A stretch of DNA of 64,000 bases from Megascapheus bottae (lineage: Eukaryota; Chordata; Mammalia; Rodentia; Geomyidae). Within the stretch, counting starts at the first letter, position 1. Each line of letters begins with the position of its first letter. Both the position numbers and the translations under genes were made by a program. Location: the NCBI GenBank assembly GCA_024803745.1, contig JANJXV010000161.1:1500001-1564000 (forward strand). The letters are read 5' to 3'. Positions 1 to 11,436 of the stretch are shown here, one piece after another. The notes beneath the pieces are model-generated. The model worked only from the letters and a program-made list of their open reading frames with translations, was not told the origin of the DNA and made no database searches.

Positions 1-719
1 CCTGCCTCCATCATTCCTCCATCATGCCTCTCTACCTCCCACCCATTAACCTTGGAAACCAATGAACTGGGCTCTCATCATTCCTCTCATCTCTTCACCC
101 ACCTTGCCATGCGTCCATCCCTCTGTCACTTCCACCCCACACACATCCCACCACCAGCCACCCTCTAGCTTATGAGGATCTCAGAGGAAGCTCTTGGTGA
201 AGGGCTTGTGACCACAAAACAGTTACTATCACCCGCTCCGGCCTGATCCACCACAGAATAAGAACAGCCAAGCAGGCACACACTGCAGCAGAGTTGCTCT
301 GCTGCCACTCTGATTTCTTCATGGCCAGGACTTGGCTCTCCTCAGCCTCTCAGCTCAGTAACCAGAGCATTGTGCTTTCACAGAGCCATGGCTTCCAGTC
401 TCCATGGACACAATGACATCAAGGTGATGCCAACTTCCCCATCTCTATATACTTCTAACTATGGGATGGGAGCTGATGTTCTCTTCTGTCACTCCATCCG
501 CTAAGAGGCTCATGCAGATTTCTATCCTTTGCTCATCATGGCGACTCTTTGGTTAACAAGTCACTGCTGGGCTTCCAGTTCACCACATATAGAACCCATA
601 CTCCAACACTTTTCTTAGAAGGACTGATGACTTTTAAATATTCTCTAGTTTTAAATTTCTAGTTCCTTCTCTCTTTCATTTATATATTTCCCTTCCTCAC
701 ATCCTTCTCTTTTTTACCT

Positions 720-1015
720 TCCTTCTTTCATTCCTGGCCTTGAACTCAAAACCTGGAGCTTTTTCTTAGCTGTTCTTTGCTCAAGGTAGCACTCTAGCTC
801 TTGAGCCACAGCTCTACTTCAATCTTTGTTCTTGCTCTAAACTGGGAGTATGAGTCTCATGCATTTTTCCCTTTGCTGGGTTGGTTTTAAACCACAATAC
901 TAAGATCAGGATCCTGAATATGCCTCGGATTACAGGTATTATCTAATCAAAACAAATTCCTGATTTCTTTTTTAGACATAATTAGTTCTTTCAGGTGAGC
1001 CACCAGCCACTCATG
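720..1015 (-). mobile_element. Diverged composite SINE
   Basis: The stretch has the family landmarks in antisense: a 'ccttgaactcaaaacctgg' start, a 'ctcaaggtagcactctagctcttgagccacagc' type middle, and a weak 'cggattacagg...gtgagccacca' end. It is diverged and broken by extra sequence near the right end. The same element is present at about 52550-52835, so it predates the duplication. Confidence 0.6.
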
Positions 1016-1887
1016 CAAGAGCATTGCAGGATCCCAGCATTCATCTTGTCTCCAGTCTTATTCCATCCATCTCACAATGGTCATCTAAAACACCCTGCTG
1101 CATGCTTGAAGTCACAAGGAACGTTCTCAACGCCATGAGAAGCCCCCTTAAGCTCTGCCTCAGACATGCCCAGCCCCCATCCCACTTCCACATGAGCATT
1201 TGATTAGGAGAAATTTCCTGAGTACATCATCATCTTTTCCTCACCATTCAAATTTCATCTTTGGAGTCATTTCTCCCAGACAAAGAGGAACATGATCCAT
1301 GGTTTGATAGCAGCTCCAGCTTCATAGTCCCAGCCACCAACACCCACCCCATTACCTTGCCAGACACCTGAATTCAAGAACAATGTTTTCACTACCCCTG
1401 ACTCTTATCAAATGTTTTAACTTATACAGTGCATTAAAATAATTTTACTAAATGGAATAAACACATGGCATCAAGCTTCAGAATCTTTGCACCTGAACTT
1501 TTAGTGAATAACAGACACACAAGCATTTCTGTAGCCAACAGAAATCTTAGCTTTGAGATTTCAGCATTCCTGGTATCCAAGTTTGGATGTGCTAACACTG
1601 CCCTTAATGAGGCACTTCAACCACACAATCCCACAACAATCAATGTCATTTGACATTCACTGGTAGGTGGTGCTAGGAAAAAGACTGATGTGCCAACTCC
1701 ATGCTGGCTTGACCTATGCCATCTTCAAACCTGGAGCAAGTGGGGCTCCTCTCTCCGTGACATCTTTTGTGTACTACCCCAGGAGGACCTTTACCTTGAG
1801 TCAAAATTATGAAGACTATCTCTACCAGCAAAGATTCCAGTGAGATGTGCCTACATGGATAAAGCTAAAATCTCACTAAAGTGAGGT

Positions 1888-2115
1888 TGTTGGCAGTGCT
1901 GGAGCCTGAACTCAGGGCCTGGGCACTAAGCATTTGTACTCAAGACTAGCCCTTTACCACTTGAGCCCAAACTCCATTCCCAGCTGTTTTTATTTTTGGT
2001 AGTAAGAATCTATCAGACTTTCCTGTTCTAGGTGACTTGGAACTTCCATACTCAGATCTCAGCCTCCTGACCAGCCTGGATTAAAAGTGTGGATCAGCCA
2101 TGCGCCACACCTGAG
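1888..2115 (-). mobile_element. Composite SINE
   Basis: Antisense SINE with 'cctgaactcagggcctgggc', 'cactaagcatttgtactc' and 'agatctcagcctcctgacc'. The sense strand would read like the Alu/B1-type body that recurs through the window. Duplicated at about 53714-53940. Confidence 0.75.
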
Positions 2116-2498
2116 GACTTCTGCCAGCACATTTTTTCCCAAAAATTGGAAGAGGAAGATGAGGGAGGATTGGGCTCATCCTGACCTGCATATGAAGGAG
2201 AGCATCAGCCCGTGAAATTCATTCCCTGTTGTAGGCTGCTGGAGAAAAGGTAGCAAATAGGCACAGGCTGGCAGCAGATGCCACAGAACAACTTGTGACC
2301 AAGACTCCCAGAGCAGACCTCAGAATCGATGACAGAGTTGGATCTATCCAGTAACAGAGGCAGTGGTGACACCTGAAACTGCGCGTTTGAGCCTTTGCTG
2401 CTAGTAAACAGGGCCACCTATGTCTCAATGAGAAAGGTGAGATTTTGGTGGAGAAGGTGAGATTAAACATTATGTATCATGCAAGAAGACAGACTATA

Positions 2499-3345
2499 AG
2501 AGGTCTTTTATTATTCCAAGTGAAATTTTGGATTTCCTCTTCTGTTTCTTTAAAGAATGACATTGGGATATTGATTGAAGATTGCCATTTTTACAATATT
2601 ACTCCTTCCAAACCAGGAGCATAGGTTTTTGCATTTCCTCAGTTCTGCGTTAATTTCCTTCTCCAGGGTTTATAGTTCCATCAAAAAGGTGCTTTACATT
2701 CTAAGTTAATTCCTAGGTATTTTATTTTCTTTGATAGCAAAATGAGTTGCTATCCTGATTCTTGCCTCATTCCTCTCGTTTCTTGGCATATAAGAAGGCA
2801 GTTGACATTGAAGGTTAATTTTGTACCCTGCTACCTTACCAAAGTTTTATATCAGCTCAAGCAGCTTCGGAGTAGAGACTATAGGGTTCTTTAAATACAG
2901 AATCATGTCATCTGTAAGGAGAGAAAGTTTCAGTTCCTCTTTCCCTTTTCATCCTCACTCCAGTTAGAATGGACAAGATCCAGAAATCTAATAACTTATG
3001 CTGGAGGGGATGTGGCCAGGAGGGATCACTACTACACTGTGGTGGGATTGCAAACTCGTTCAACGACTATGGAAAGCACTATGGCAGTATCCCAAAAAGA
3101 CTAAACATAGAGCTCCCCTGTGATCCAGCAATTTCACTACTTGCCAATCGTCCAGATAGGACATACTAAATTCACTAGAACAATAACATTTATCACAGCA
3201 CTATTTACTATAGCAAAGGTATGGAACCAACCCAGATGCCCGTCAGTTGATGAGTAGATCAAATATGGTATTTTTACACAATGGAATTCTGTGCTTCTGT
3301 CAGAAAGAATGACATAGACGAATTTGTAAGGAAATAGAAAGACTG
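2499..3345 (+). mobile_element. L1 3' fragment with inverted 5' part (twin-priming structure)
   Basis: Bases 2499-2960 match L1 ORF2 reverse-transcriptase sequence on the minus strand (compare 12135-12640), ending near the FADD-motif region. Bases 2961-3345 match the ORF2 C-terminus on the plus strand, including the zinc-knuckle-like '[14 protein letters not shown]'. The two parts meet head-to-head with the intervening ORF2 sequence missing, which is the known signature of twin-primed L1 insertion. It is well diverged from the array L1s and is present in both blocks (54326-55170), so it is older than the 52-kb duplication. Confidence 0.8.
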
Positions 3346-3418
3346 TAAAGTTTAGAAATTAGTTTCTGTCTCCTTCTCTATCTCTGTACAATTTAGAAGT
3401 TCCTGTTTCTCTCACTTT

Positions 3419-3516
3419 TTGTCTCTTTTCTCTTTTTCTCTCTCTCTTTCTGTCTCTCTCTTTCTCTCTCTCTTTCTGTCTCTCTCTGTCTCTCTCTTTC
3501 TCTCTCTTCCTCTCTC

Positions 3517-3606
<90 letters not shown>

Positions 3607-3612
3607 TCTCTC
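3419..3612. repeat. (CT)n/(CTTT)n microsatellite
   Basis: A long pyrimidine tract: an impure left part with TTTC and GTCT interruptions and a pure CT run of about 75 bp from 3527 to 3601. The equivalent tract in block B (about 55258-55381) is roughly 60 bp shorter. Long open frames here are only repeat translations (Ser-Leu or Arg-Glu). Confidence 0.95.
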
Positions 3613-3619
3613 TCATCCT

Positions 3620-3785
3620 TAGGCTTGAACTCAGGGACTGAGCTACTTTTGCTCAAGGTTAGCACTCTACCATTTGGACCACAGTGCTGCTTCTGGCTTG
3701 CTCTTTTCACGTAGTATTGAGGAATCTAACCCAGGCCTTCATCCTTGATAGGTTAGCACTCTACCACTAAGCCACACAGTCAGCT
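3620..3785 (-). mobile_element. ID/tRNA-like SINE
   Basis: Antisense copy with 'aggcttgaactcagggact', a 'ttagcactctaccatttgg' box and a terminal 'ttagcactctaccactaagcc' tRNA-like box. It abuts the microsatellite that probably grew from its A-rich or pyrimidine tail. Block B counterpart at 55386-55552. Confidence 0.8.
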
Positions 3786-4526
3786 TTTAGAGGTTTCTGA
3801 CAAAGGTTTTCCTACATGCTATTATTTCTTCTGTGAGTGCTCTTAATGCTTGCTGAAGGTTGACTTTGTTTAGAAGACTTACCTTAATGCTCCCATATAC
3901 AGAGATTCTATATATAGCTGAATGTTTTTCATTACTCAGAATTTCTCTATTGTGTATGTTCTGAAATGTACTGAAGACTGACTTCTGATTAAAAGTCATT
4001 GCACATTTGTTCTATTCATTAGTTTTCTTTTCTTCTATGGGAATCAGGTTTGTGATGAACACAGAAGTATGCCTTCCAGGTCAAACACTTTCCACATTTG
4101 TAATATTCATAAGGTTTTTCTCTCCTATGTGCATTTTATACTTAGTCATGCGTTCATGATGGATTTTTCATATTCTTATATTCATACGATTTTTATCCTG
4201 TGTCTGTGTGGTATCATGCAAACTCAACTATGAGTTCTTCAAAAAAATTTCCCTTTCATTTTATTCATAGGATTCTATCCTGTGGGTGTTTAGTGATAAA
4301 TCTTGACTTGTGCCTTCTGGGGAAAAGACTGAACATTTGCTACATTCATTAAGGGTTTTATCTTGTGTTGGTTCTGTGACACAAGCTGAGTTTTCTTCCA
4401 CAGACTAAAAAGTCTTTCCTATTTATTACATTGCTAAGGCTTCTCATATGTGTGAACTCTCTTACGCTTCCTGAAGGGTGAATACTGCACGAAAGACTTT
4501 CAACTTTGGTTATATTCCTAAGGTTT

Positions 4527-5156
4527 CTAATATGTGTGAATTCTGTTATGTCTCCTGTAATGTGACTTCCATCTCAAGGTCTTACCACATTTGATGCACT
4601 CGTACAGTTTCTCTCCTGTGTGTGTTCTCTGATGCAATTTGAGGGAAGACTTCCATTTGAAAGACATTCCACATCGGTTACCTTCATAAGGTTTTTCTCC
4701 TGTTTGAATTGTCTTATGCATGTTGAGGTTTGGCTTCTGTGTGAAGGACTTTCCACATATGTTACACTCATAAGGTGTTTCTCCTGAGTATATTCTCTGA
4801 TGAACATGGAGTTTTACCTTCCATTTGAAAGACTTTCCGCATTCACTACATGCATACGTTTTCTCTCCTGTGTGTTTTCTATAATGCCCATCAAGATATG
4901 ACTTCCAATTGAAGGTCTTTCCACATTTGTTGCACACATAAGGTTTCTCTCCTGTGTGTGTTCTTTGACGCAATTTGAGGGAAGATTTCTGTTGGAAAGA
5001 CTTTACACATTGGTTACATTCATAAGGTTTCACTACTGTGTGTATTCTCTGATGAACACGAAGTTTTCCCTTCCCTTGGAAAGACATTCCACATTCATTA
5101 CACTTATAAGATTTCTCTCCTGTGTGTGTTATTTGATGAACTCGAAGGTGTATCTT
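4527..5156 (-). pseudogene. Open zinc-finger array, block A
   Basis: A stop-free frame of 209 codons encodes about seven C2H2 units joined by TGEKPY-type linkers. Visible units include 'YVCNKCGKTFNWKSYLDGHY', 'YACSECGKSFKWKVKLHVHQ' and 'YECIKCGKTLRWKSHYRRHN'. Several units have lost zinc ligands: one first Cys is Gly (YEGNRC), one last His is Tyr (HQRIYSGE) and one last His is Gln (KTIQTGE). The frame ends with 'RIHTY' and TAG. Upstream it is closed by a TAG where block B reads Gln. It is not in frame with the KRAB exons, so it is not translated as a normal C-terminal domain unless frame is restored. Confidence 0.88.
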
Positions 5157-5590
5157 CTAGGTGAAAGACTTTTCTCATTTGTTACATTCATAAGGTTTCT
5201 CTTCTGTGTGTCTTCTCTGGTGCAAAGTGAGGTATGATTTCAGTCTAAAAGTCTTCCCACATTTATCCCATTCATAAGATTTCTCATCTGTGTGAGATCT
5301 CTGATGTGTGCTGAGAGCTGAATTCTGGGCAGAAATTTTATTACGTTCCTCATATTCATAAGGTTTGTCTTCTCTTGGAGATCGAGGTTGGAGCGTCAGG
5401 TCTGACTTCTCAGAAATTAATTTTCACACTTGATGTACACATCACATATCTCAGGATATTTGCTCTGAGGTATTGTAAGGCGTATTTCATTACTTAAAGA
5501 TTTCTCACATTCACTACATGTATGAGGAGTCTCTCCTGTGTACATTTTCGGATGTGTAGTGATGGTCGGTGTTAAGTACAATATTTTTCA

Positions 5591-6003
5591 TCACACAGTA
5601 CATTTAGCAGTTTTCCTCCCTCCCTGAAGAATTTCTTGGGCAGGGAGAACAGAATTATGATACTGCAGATCTTTTCGACTGTCACAATCATGAATAAAAT
5701 GCTCTGAATATCCGATGGATTTTTTAAGAACAGGAGACATACGAGATCTATATGCAGCATGCATCTCATCAGGCTTAGGAGACAGAAGCATGTTCTGACA
5801 CTTAATGAACTCCTCAGTCCTCACCCCTAAGTTGTTACCGTTATTACTAATCAGCTCTAGATTATGTGTAGAGCTCAAATTTAAAGTTCTTGCAAATCTC
5901 ACATTTTCCTCCACTTCGATACTACTTGCAACTGCTACTTAACACAGACATTCATGTGGACTTTCCTGGCAAGTCTTGAACACATTTTCCATTACCTGGA
6001 CAT
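5591..6003 (-). pseudogene. 5' linker part of the zinc-finger exon, block A (acceptor deleted)
   Basis: The minus-strand reading matches block B 57357-57770: a linker with 'MENVFKTCQESPHECLC', then 'CHNLELISNNGNN'-like text and 'SEHFIHDCDSRKDLQYHNSV', ending at TGA. Block A reads TAA right after 'HECLC', where B has GAA (Glu). Its left edge at 6003/6004 joins 'ggacatc' directly to 'ctaagtg', skipping the 86 bases that in block B hold the polypyrimidine tract and AG acceptor. The exon can therefore not be spliced in the ancestral way. Confidence 0.85.
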
Positions 6004-6349
6004 CCTAAGTGTTAGATATTTTAAAATATAAAAGTGGAAATTGATTTGTGAGAAATATATGCTTTTCTCCCTAACATATTAAGAAAATGATATTTTACAA
6101 TGACCAATAATATTTTTCTGTGTTTTAGTTCTCTTTTTATATCACAGGAAATATTTATTGAAATTACCCATCTATGTATTGCTACAGTTTTAAGCTGAGT
6201 ACTAACTATAGCATACCTGCAGCTGATTTTTTTGAAATACTGTTTTGTTTATACATTGAGGAATAGCTGCCTTTCTTTTATTTTTGAGAAATAATCTAAA
6301 TATTGTGCTGTTTTGCATCTTTTTAAAACTTTCTTCTATTTTCTCTTCT

Positions 6350-6515
6350 TTTTTTTTGTAGTTCATAGGCCTTGGCCCTGTCCCTGAACACTTCAGCAGA
6401 AGACTTTAACCCCTATCCTTGAGCTACAGCCCCACATACTCTTTTCTAGAGTTAACTACAGATAAGAGTCTCAGGTCCTGAGTAGCAGATAGGATTACCT
6501 TAGCCAGTTTCAATG
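6350..6515 (-). mobile_element. Diverged composite SINE fragment
   Basis: Antisense landmarks 'ccctgtccctgaacacttcagc', 'cttgagctacagccccac' and 'ataagagtctcaggtcctgagtagcagataggatt' identify a worn copy. Counterpart near 58215-58350. Confidence 0.6.
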
Positions 6516-6854
6516 CTGTTTGCTTATTAACCATTAAGTGAGGAACACGAATTTTTTCTATGTTCAGCGGCCACAAGTTTGGTGTATATGTCTTTTTGCC
6601 TTTGATTCAAGCAAGAACGATTCTTGAGAGTAAGGACTTACACCTATATCCCTTCAGTTACAACTTCTCACTAAAGTCTCAATTTAGGTATTTGTGGGAA
6701 TTTTGAAATTTGTTTCTTTCCATTTGAAGTCTTATAAAAATTCCTTTTCTAACACTCCTGTCCCTCAGAACCATGGAAGACCAGAAAATCCCCAGCTCAT
6801 TGTCTAGTTAATTTTCTTATGTTGATTGAAACTTTGTTGTTTTTCTTTTCCTTC

Positions 6855-7027
6855 CATTCCTGGGTTTAAACTTAAGACCTAACCACTGTCCTTGGGTTTT
6901 CTCAAGACTAGAACCCTACCAATGAAGTCATTACTTCTGGCTTTTTCTATGTATGTGGTAATAAGGAATCAAACCTCTGTCTTTGTGCATGCTAGGCAAG
7001 CACTCTACCACTAGGCTCAATTTCTGG
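6855..7027 (-). mobile_element. ID/tRNA-like SINE
   Basis: Antisense copy with 'ttcctgggtttaaacttaagacc', 'ttgggttttctcaagactag' and a terminal tRNA-like box 'gctaggcaagcactctacc'. Counterpart at about 58708-58870. Confidence 0.8.
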
Positions 7028-7159
7028 TGGAAAGATCTGGTTCTGAATACCAGTCTCTTCCTACCAGCAAAAAGATATTATCCTTATCAGAGAATAATGC
7101 CCTGACTTACTCCTTGTTTGCTCAATCATTTATAGTCTTAGTTTTAAAGAAATGAAAGA

Positions 7160-7163
7160 TCAT

Positions 7164-7205
<42 letters not shown>

Positions 7206-7237
7206 TTTCTTTCCTTCCCTCTTTCTTCCCTCTTTCT

Positions 7238-7301
<64 letters not shown>
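7160..7301. repeat. (TTTC)n microsatellite
   Basis: About 140 bp of TTTC repeats with a central CCTT/CCCT interruption. The block B tract (about 59012-59169) is slightly longer, so it has changed since duplication. Confidence 0.95.
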
Positions 7302-7304
7302 GTT

Positions 7305-7530
7305 TTGCAGTCATGGGACTTGAATTCTAGACCTGGCTGTTCTTCCTGAGCTCTTCAGCTCAAGGCTACTGCCCTATGTCTTTAGCCTCAACCGTACTTC
7401 TCATTTTCTATTGGTTCATTGGAGAGAAGAGTCTAAGGTGTTTTTGTGATAGGTCAGTCTTTGAACCTTGATCCTCAGATCTCAGCCTCCTAAGTAGCTA
7501 GGATTACAGGCATGAGCCACGGGCTCATGG
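7305..7530 (-). mobile_element. Composite SINE with TTTC tail
   Basis: Antisense full element: 'gtcatgggacttgaattctag', 'cctgagctcttcagctcaaggct' and 'cctcctaagtagctaggatt', ending at 'gcatgagccacgggc'. The microsatellite at 7160-7301 touches its first half. Counterpart at 59175-59398. Confidence 0.85.
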
Positions 7531-7639
7531 CTTTCTCATTTTATTTTGTTTCACAGTGATTTCTACAGAGAAATCTAACTTTAACTCTACTGCCACATAG
7601 AATTCGTCATATCACCCTATGATTCTTGGTGCCGGGGGT

Positions 7640-7800
7640 TTGGGCTAGCATGCACAAAGACCTGGTTCAGTTCCTTGGTACTCCATACAAAGAAAAAGCC
7701 AGAAGTGGTGCTATGACTCAAGAAGTAGTGAGCTAGCCTTGAGAAAACCCAAGGACCATGGTCAGTCCCTGAGACCAGGCATAGGATTGGGAAAAGAAAA
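7640..7800 (+). mobile_element. ID/tRNA-like SINE
   Basis: Sense-strand copy: 'gcatgcacaaagacctggttcagttcc', then 'agccagaagtggtgctatg', 'gagctagccttgag' and a 'cagtccctgagacc' end with an A-rich tail. The 5' tRNA-like box is mostly lost. Counterpart at 59508-59668. Confidence 0.75.
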
Positions 7801-7944
7801 TGATTCTTGATTCATTCACAAAGAATTCCATAGGTTCCACACAGGATTTAGTGTAACTAAGAATATTATTGCTCAGTACATCACAACATGAACTTACCAA
7901 TGGGGCTCAGGCTCCAACATCAATATGAAGATGCATTCACTCAC

Positions 7945-8034
7945 CTGTGATATTCTTGTCAGAGGAATTTCCTATCCAGAGTTCTGCACAGTGCTCTAGC
8001 TTGTCAATTAATACAGGTTTGGGAACACAGGCAC
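7945..8034 (-). pseudogene. KRAB-B exon, block A
   Basis: A 90-bp exon reads 'CVPKPVLIDKLEHCAELWIG' followed by 'NSSDKNIT', the KRAB-B box pattern (family: xxKPxLIxxLExxxExW). It is bounded on the minus strand by acceptor 'tttacag' and donor 'gtgagt'. Its phase fits KRAB-A exactly: KRAB-A ends on one spare G, and this exon begins with GT to complete a glycine codon. It leaves phase 1 for the next exon, as in block B. The exon itself is intact; the damage to this copy lies downstream. Confidence 0.87.
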
Positions 8035-8189
8035 CTGTAAATTAGAAACAGTAGAGAATTATTGCTTATGCTGTGTCATCATTGCTTTAAGTTCACAGAC
8101 ATCCTACTCACAAGTTATCTATTAAATCTTTTTTCTCATTTCTCACTGGCTCCATGGTTGACTTTTCCCCAGCTCTGGATTCATTTTGT

Positions 8190-8315
8190 ATGGCATAAAC
8201 TTAGCTGTCTTGCTCAAGGCTAGAAAAATACCAGTTTGAGTCCCAGCTCCACTTACATGCATAGGTCTTCATGCATGCTAGGCAAGCACTCAACCACAAA
8301 GTCAAACTCTTGACA
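8190..8315 (-). mobile_element. SINE fragment (tRNA-like end)
   Basis: The stretch ends with antisense 'catgctaggcaagcactcaaccac', the tRNA-like head of the common SINE; the body is diverged. Counterpart near 60060-60183. Confidence 0.55.
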
Positions 8316-8711
8316 CTCCACTAACATTTTTGAGGGGTTACTTGGAGTTATAGAGTTTCATGGCAATTTTTATGCCATTGCTGGCTTCAAATTAGAATTC
8401 TTAGATTTCTTCCTCCTGAATATTTTAAGATTACAGGCATGAAACATTGCACCTAGTGCCAGGTTTCCATTATAAACTCACTGTTTAGTGATTTGTAGAT
8501 CCTATTTCCAATAATGATATATATTCTATTCTGGATGGTTTATCCACTTACAATTACTGTGTAAGTTTGGAATGTCGTCTCCATTAGAGGAAACATAATT
8601 TAGAACTGTTGTCAAAGTATCCTGAAGGTATCCTGAAGAATGAGTACAAAATTACCTTAGGTTTTCTTTAGAAAGTAATGATACTTCTCAGGGCCTGGAA
8701 TCTTTCATTTA

Positions 8712-8951
<240 letters not shown>

Positions 8952-9109
8952 TTAGCACTGAGTTATAAACACACCATGTCTGGAATTTTATTCTTTTTTT
9001 GTTGGAATTGTATTCCTTTACTTAAATGTTTAGACTTACTATTGACCTGAAAAGCTTAGGGATGGTGCCTAGGCCCAGAGTTCAAGTCCCAAGACCCACA
9101 AAAAAATAA

Positions 9110-9235
9110 CAAGGCAAGCCAGGTGTTGGTGGCTCACGCCTGTCATCCTAGCTACTCAGGAGACTGAGATCTGAGGACCATGGTTCAAAGCCAGCCTGGC
9201 ACAAAATTCCATGAGACTCCTTTCCAATTACCCAC
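9110..9235 (+). mobile_element. Composite SINE, sense, partial
   Basis: Sense landmarks 'ggtggctcacgcctgtcatcc', 'tagctactcaggagactgag' and 'caaagccagcctggca', the Alu/B1-like body of the family. Counterpart at about 60982-61095. Confidence 0.8.
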
Positions 9236-9479
9236 CATAAAATGTTTAATGGCTTGTGGCATATCATGGTAGAGCAATTGTGGTATCAGGGGAGTAGATT
9301 TAGGTTATAAATGGAATTATTCCATTGAAAAGGAACTACATTATATGATGACATATGCTGGTACTCTGAGAATATTGCAAAATCTTAGGGTATCAAGTAA
9401 TAATACTGTGAAGTACACCAAGAATGTTAATGTTCTATGGCTGGCATAATAATCACTTGGGGAAGAAACTTTTTTTTCC

Positions 9480-9722
9480 TTTTTTTTGGCTGGGGGATTT
9501 GCAAGGCTTGAACTCTGGGCCTGGGCACTGTTCCTGAGCTCTTCAACTCAAGGCTATCACCCTACCTATGAAGCCACAGTGCCATTTCCCATATTCTAGT
9601 GGTTAACTGTCGATGAGAGTCTCATAGACTTTCTAATGCCCAGGCTGGCTTTGAACCAAATCTTTAGATATCAGCCTGATATCTGAGTAGCTAGGATTAC
9701 AGGTATAAGGCACTGTACCTGG
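9480..9722 (-). mobile_element. Composite SINE, near full length
   Basis: Antisense element: 'cttgaactctgggcctgggc', 'actgttcctgagctcttcaa', 'ggttaactgtcgatgagag', 'gagtagctaggattacagg', with the T-rich tail on the left. Counterpart at 61355-61605. Confidence 0.88.
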
Positions 9723-10116
9723 CAAGAAATTTATTTCTTGCTGTTTTATACTACAAATTTACTGTATGTTTTCCTTTTTCAAAAATACTGAGGATGACCT
9801 TTGTTCTGTATATAATGGGAAGAGGGGTAGGGAGCTGTGAGCAGAAGAACTGAGGGGCAATACTCAGGGTAGGACAATAGCCTTAAACTAAAGAGCTCAC
9901 GGCCCAAGGTCCAAGCCCCATGACTTTCCCCACTACCCCACAAAAAAAAGGGAAAATAATTGGAGATTGGAGAGGATTTTCTAAAAAGAATATATAGAAA
10001 TAGTAGTTCAAAATGTAGAAAGAAGTTCAATATTAACAGTCATGAGAAAAATTAAAATTACAATGAAATCATTACTTTAAGTATATTAATATAAATATAG
10101 TTTTAAACAAAAAGAT

Positions 10117-10155
10117 CCACATACACACACACACAAACACACACACACACACACG
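10117..10155. repeat. (CA)n microsatellite
   Basis: An ACAC run broken once by CAAA. It is slightly shorter in block B (about 62000-62032). Confidence 0.9.
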
Positions 10156-10814
10156 CATACAAAAAAACAACTTTCAAAGTCTAACTATTACTGGGAAGGT
10201 AGTGAGAAGAAGTAGAACTTTGGAATAGTTCTGCAAGGAATATAAAACAATCAAAAATTGCGTGGAGAGTGCTAAAAAAGTACTAAATATAGAATTACAT
10301 AGAAATATGGTCCAACACTTCTATTTCTAGATTTGTACCTGACGGAAGAGAAAGCAGAGACTAGAACAAATATGTGGAGAATCCATTCACAACTATTAAT
10401 AATAATCAAAAGATAGAAATATGCAAAACAATGCATTGAAAAGGAAGAACATTTTACTATATTTCACAGATGAATCTTGATTACAGTAAACTAAAAATAC
10501 AGCAGTCATAAAGGAAGAGCTAGGGTATGTTTTCCGTTCCAGAGCTTCCAAGGATCAACAAACCCTTAGAGCCAAAAAGCACGATGGTTCCAGAGAATGG
10601 AGTAGAGAGGAACAGGAGCTGAATGTTTAATGATTATACATGGAAGATGAAAATTGCTCTAGATGGGTAGAATGAAGAGAGAACTGTACCCTAAACAATG
10701 GTTATGTAGCCACACAGGATGGGACACACCTATACTCCCTGATCTTGGGAAACTCAAGAAGGATTTCTAGCCAACCTGGATGCATGGAAAGATCTATCAT
10801 AAAAACTAATGTGG

Positions 10815-10985
10815 AGGGGCTGGGAGTTTGGCATAGTTGTAGAGTGCTTGTATGAAGACGAAGTTTCAATTCCGCAGTACCACATACACAGAAAAAACCA
10901 GAAGTAGTGCTGTGGCTCAAGTAGAAGATCACTAGGCCTGAGGAAAGCTGAAGGACAGTGCTCAGACCGAGTTCCAGCCAAAGGG
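10815..10985 (+). mobile_element. ID/tRNA-like SINE
   Basis: Sense copy: 'ggggctgggagtttggcata', 'gtagagtgcttgtatgaaga', 'agtagtgctgtggctcaagt' and 'acagtgctcagaccgagttc'. Counterpart at about 62690-62862. Confidence 0.83.
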
Positions 10986-11007
10986 CTTGTTTTAAAAAAA
11001 CCCAGAA

Positions 11008-11242
11008 AGCTGAGCATGATGGGGTGGTGGCTCACTACTATAATCCTAGCTACTCAGGAGGCTGAGATCTGAGGATCAAGGTTTAAAGCCATCCTGGCAC
11101 AAAAAGACCTGAGACACTTATCTCCAATTTACTTTTAGAAAATGGGAAGTGGGGCTTGGCTCCAGAGTAAGGTGGTAGCCTGGAGCTGAAGAGCTCAGGG
11201 ATAGTGCCCAGGCTGAGTTCAAGATCTATGAACCACAAAAAA
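11008..11242 (+). mobile_element. Composite SINE, full length, sense
   Basis: One of the clearest copies: the Alu/B1-like head 'gctactcaggaggctgagat', the middle 'ccatcctggcacaaaaagac' and the tRNA-like tail part 'gaagagctcagggatagtgc', followed by an A run. It fixes the order of parts in this family. Counterpart at 62883-63118. Confidence 0.87.
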
Positions 11243-11436
11243 AAATAATATGGAAAAATTTGGATTCTGTGAATTTTATCAGGCATATAAATGTCTTTAT
11301 TTGCTGATGAAATCACAAATTGTTTCTAAACATTTTAAAAGTTTTTACCTAGAAATGTACACTACAAATGGAAATAATAACAAACACAAAATATGCAAAA
11401 GTTACAAATTATCACAATATGGGTATCCTGCTTCTG

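Noticed and set aside
1465..1653. 62-codon plus-strand frame conserved in both blocks (also 53290-53478)
   Set aside because: Conservation is explained by recent duplication; no domain, splice or initiation support was seen.
2205..2470. Cys-rich minus-strand frames (also 54001-54296)
   Set aside because: No recognisable domain and no splice context; probable chance frames.
3359..3710. Long Arg-Glu and Ser-Leu open frames on both strands
   Set aside because: Pure translation of the CT/GA microsatellite.
4956..5237. 93-codon plus-strand frame (also 56722-57003)
   Set aside because: Antisense shadow of the zinc-finger array.
7152..7349. Phe-Leu-Ser repeat frame (and the matching Lys-Glu-Arg frame at 58913-59182)
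   Set aside because: Translation of the TTTC microsatellite plus SINE edge.
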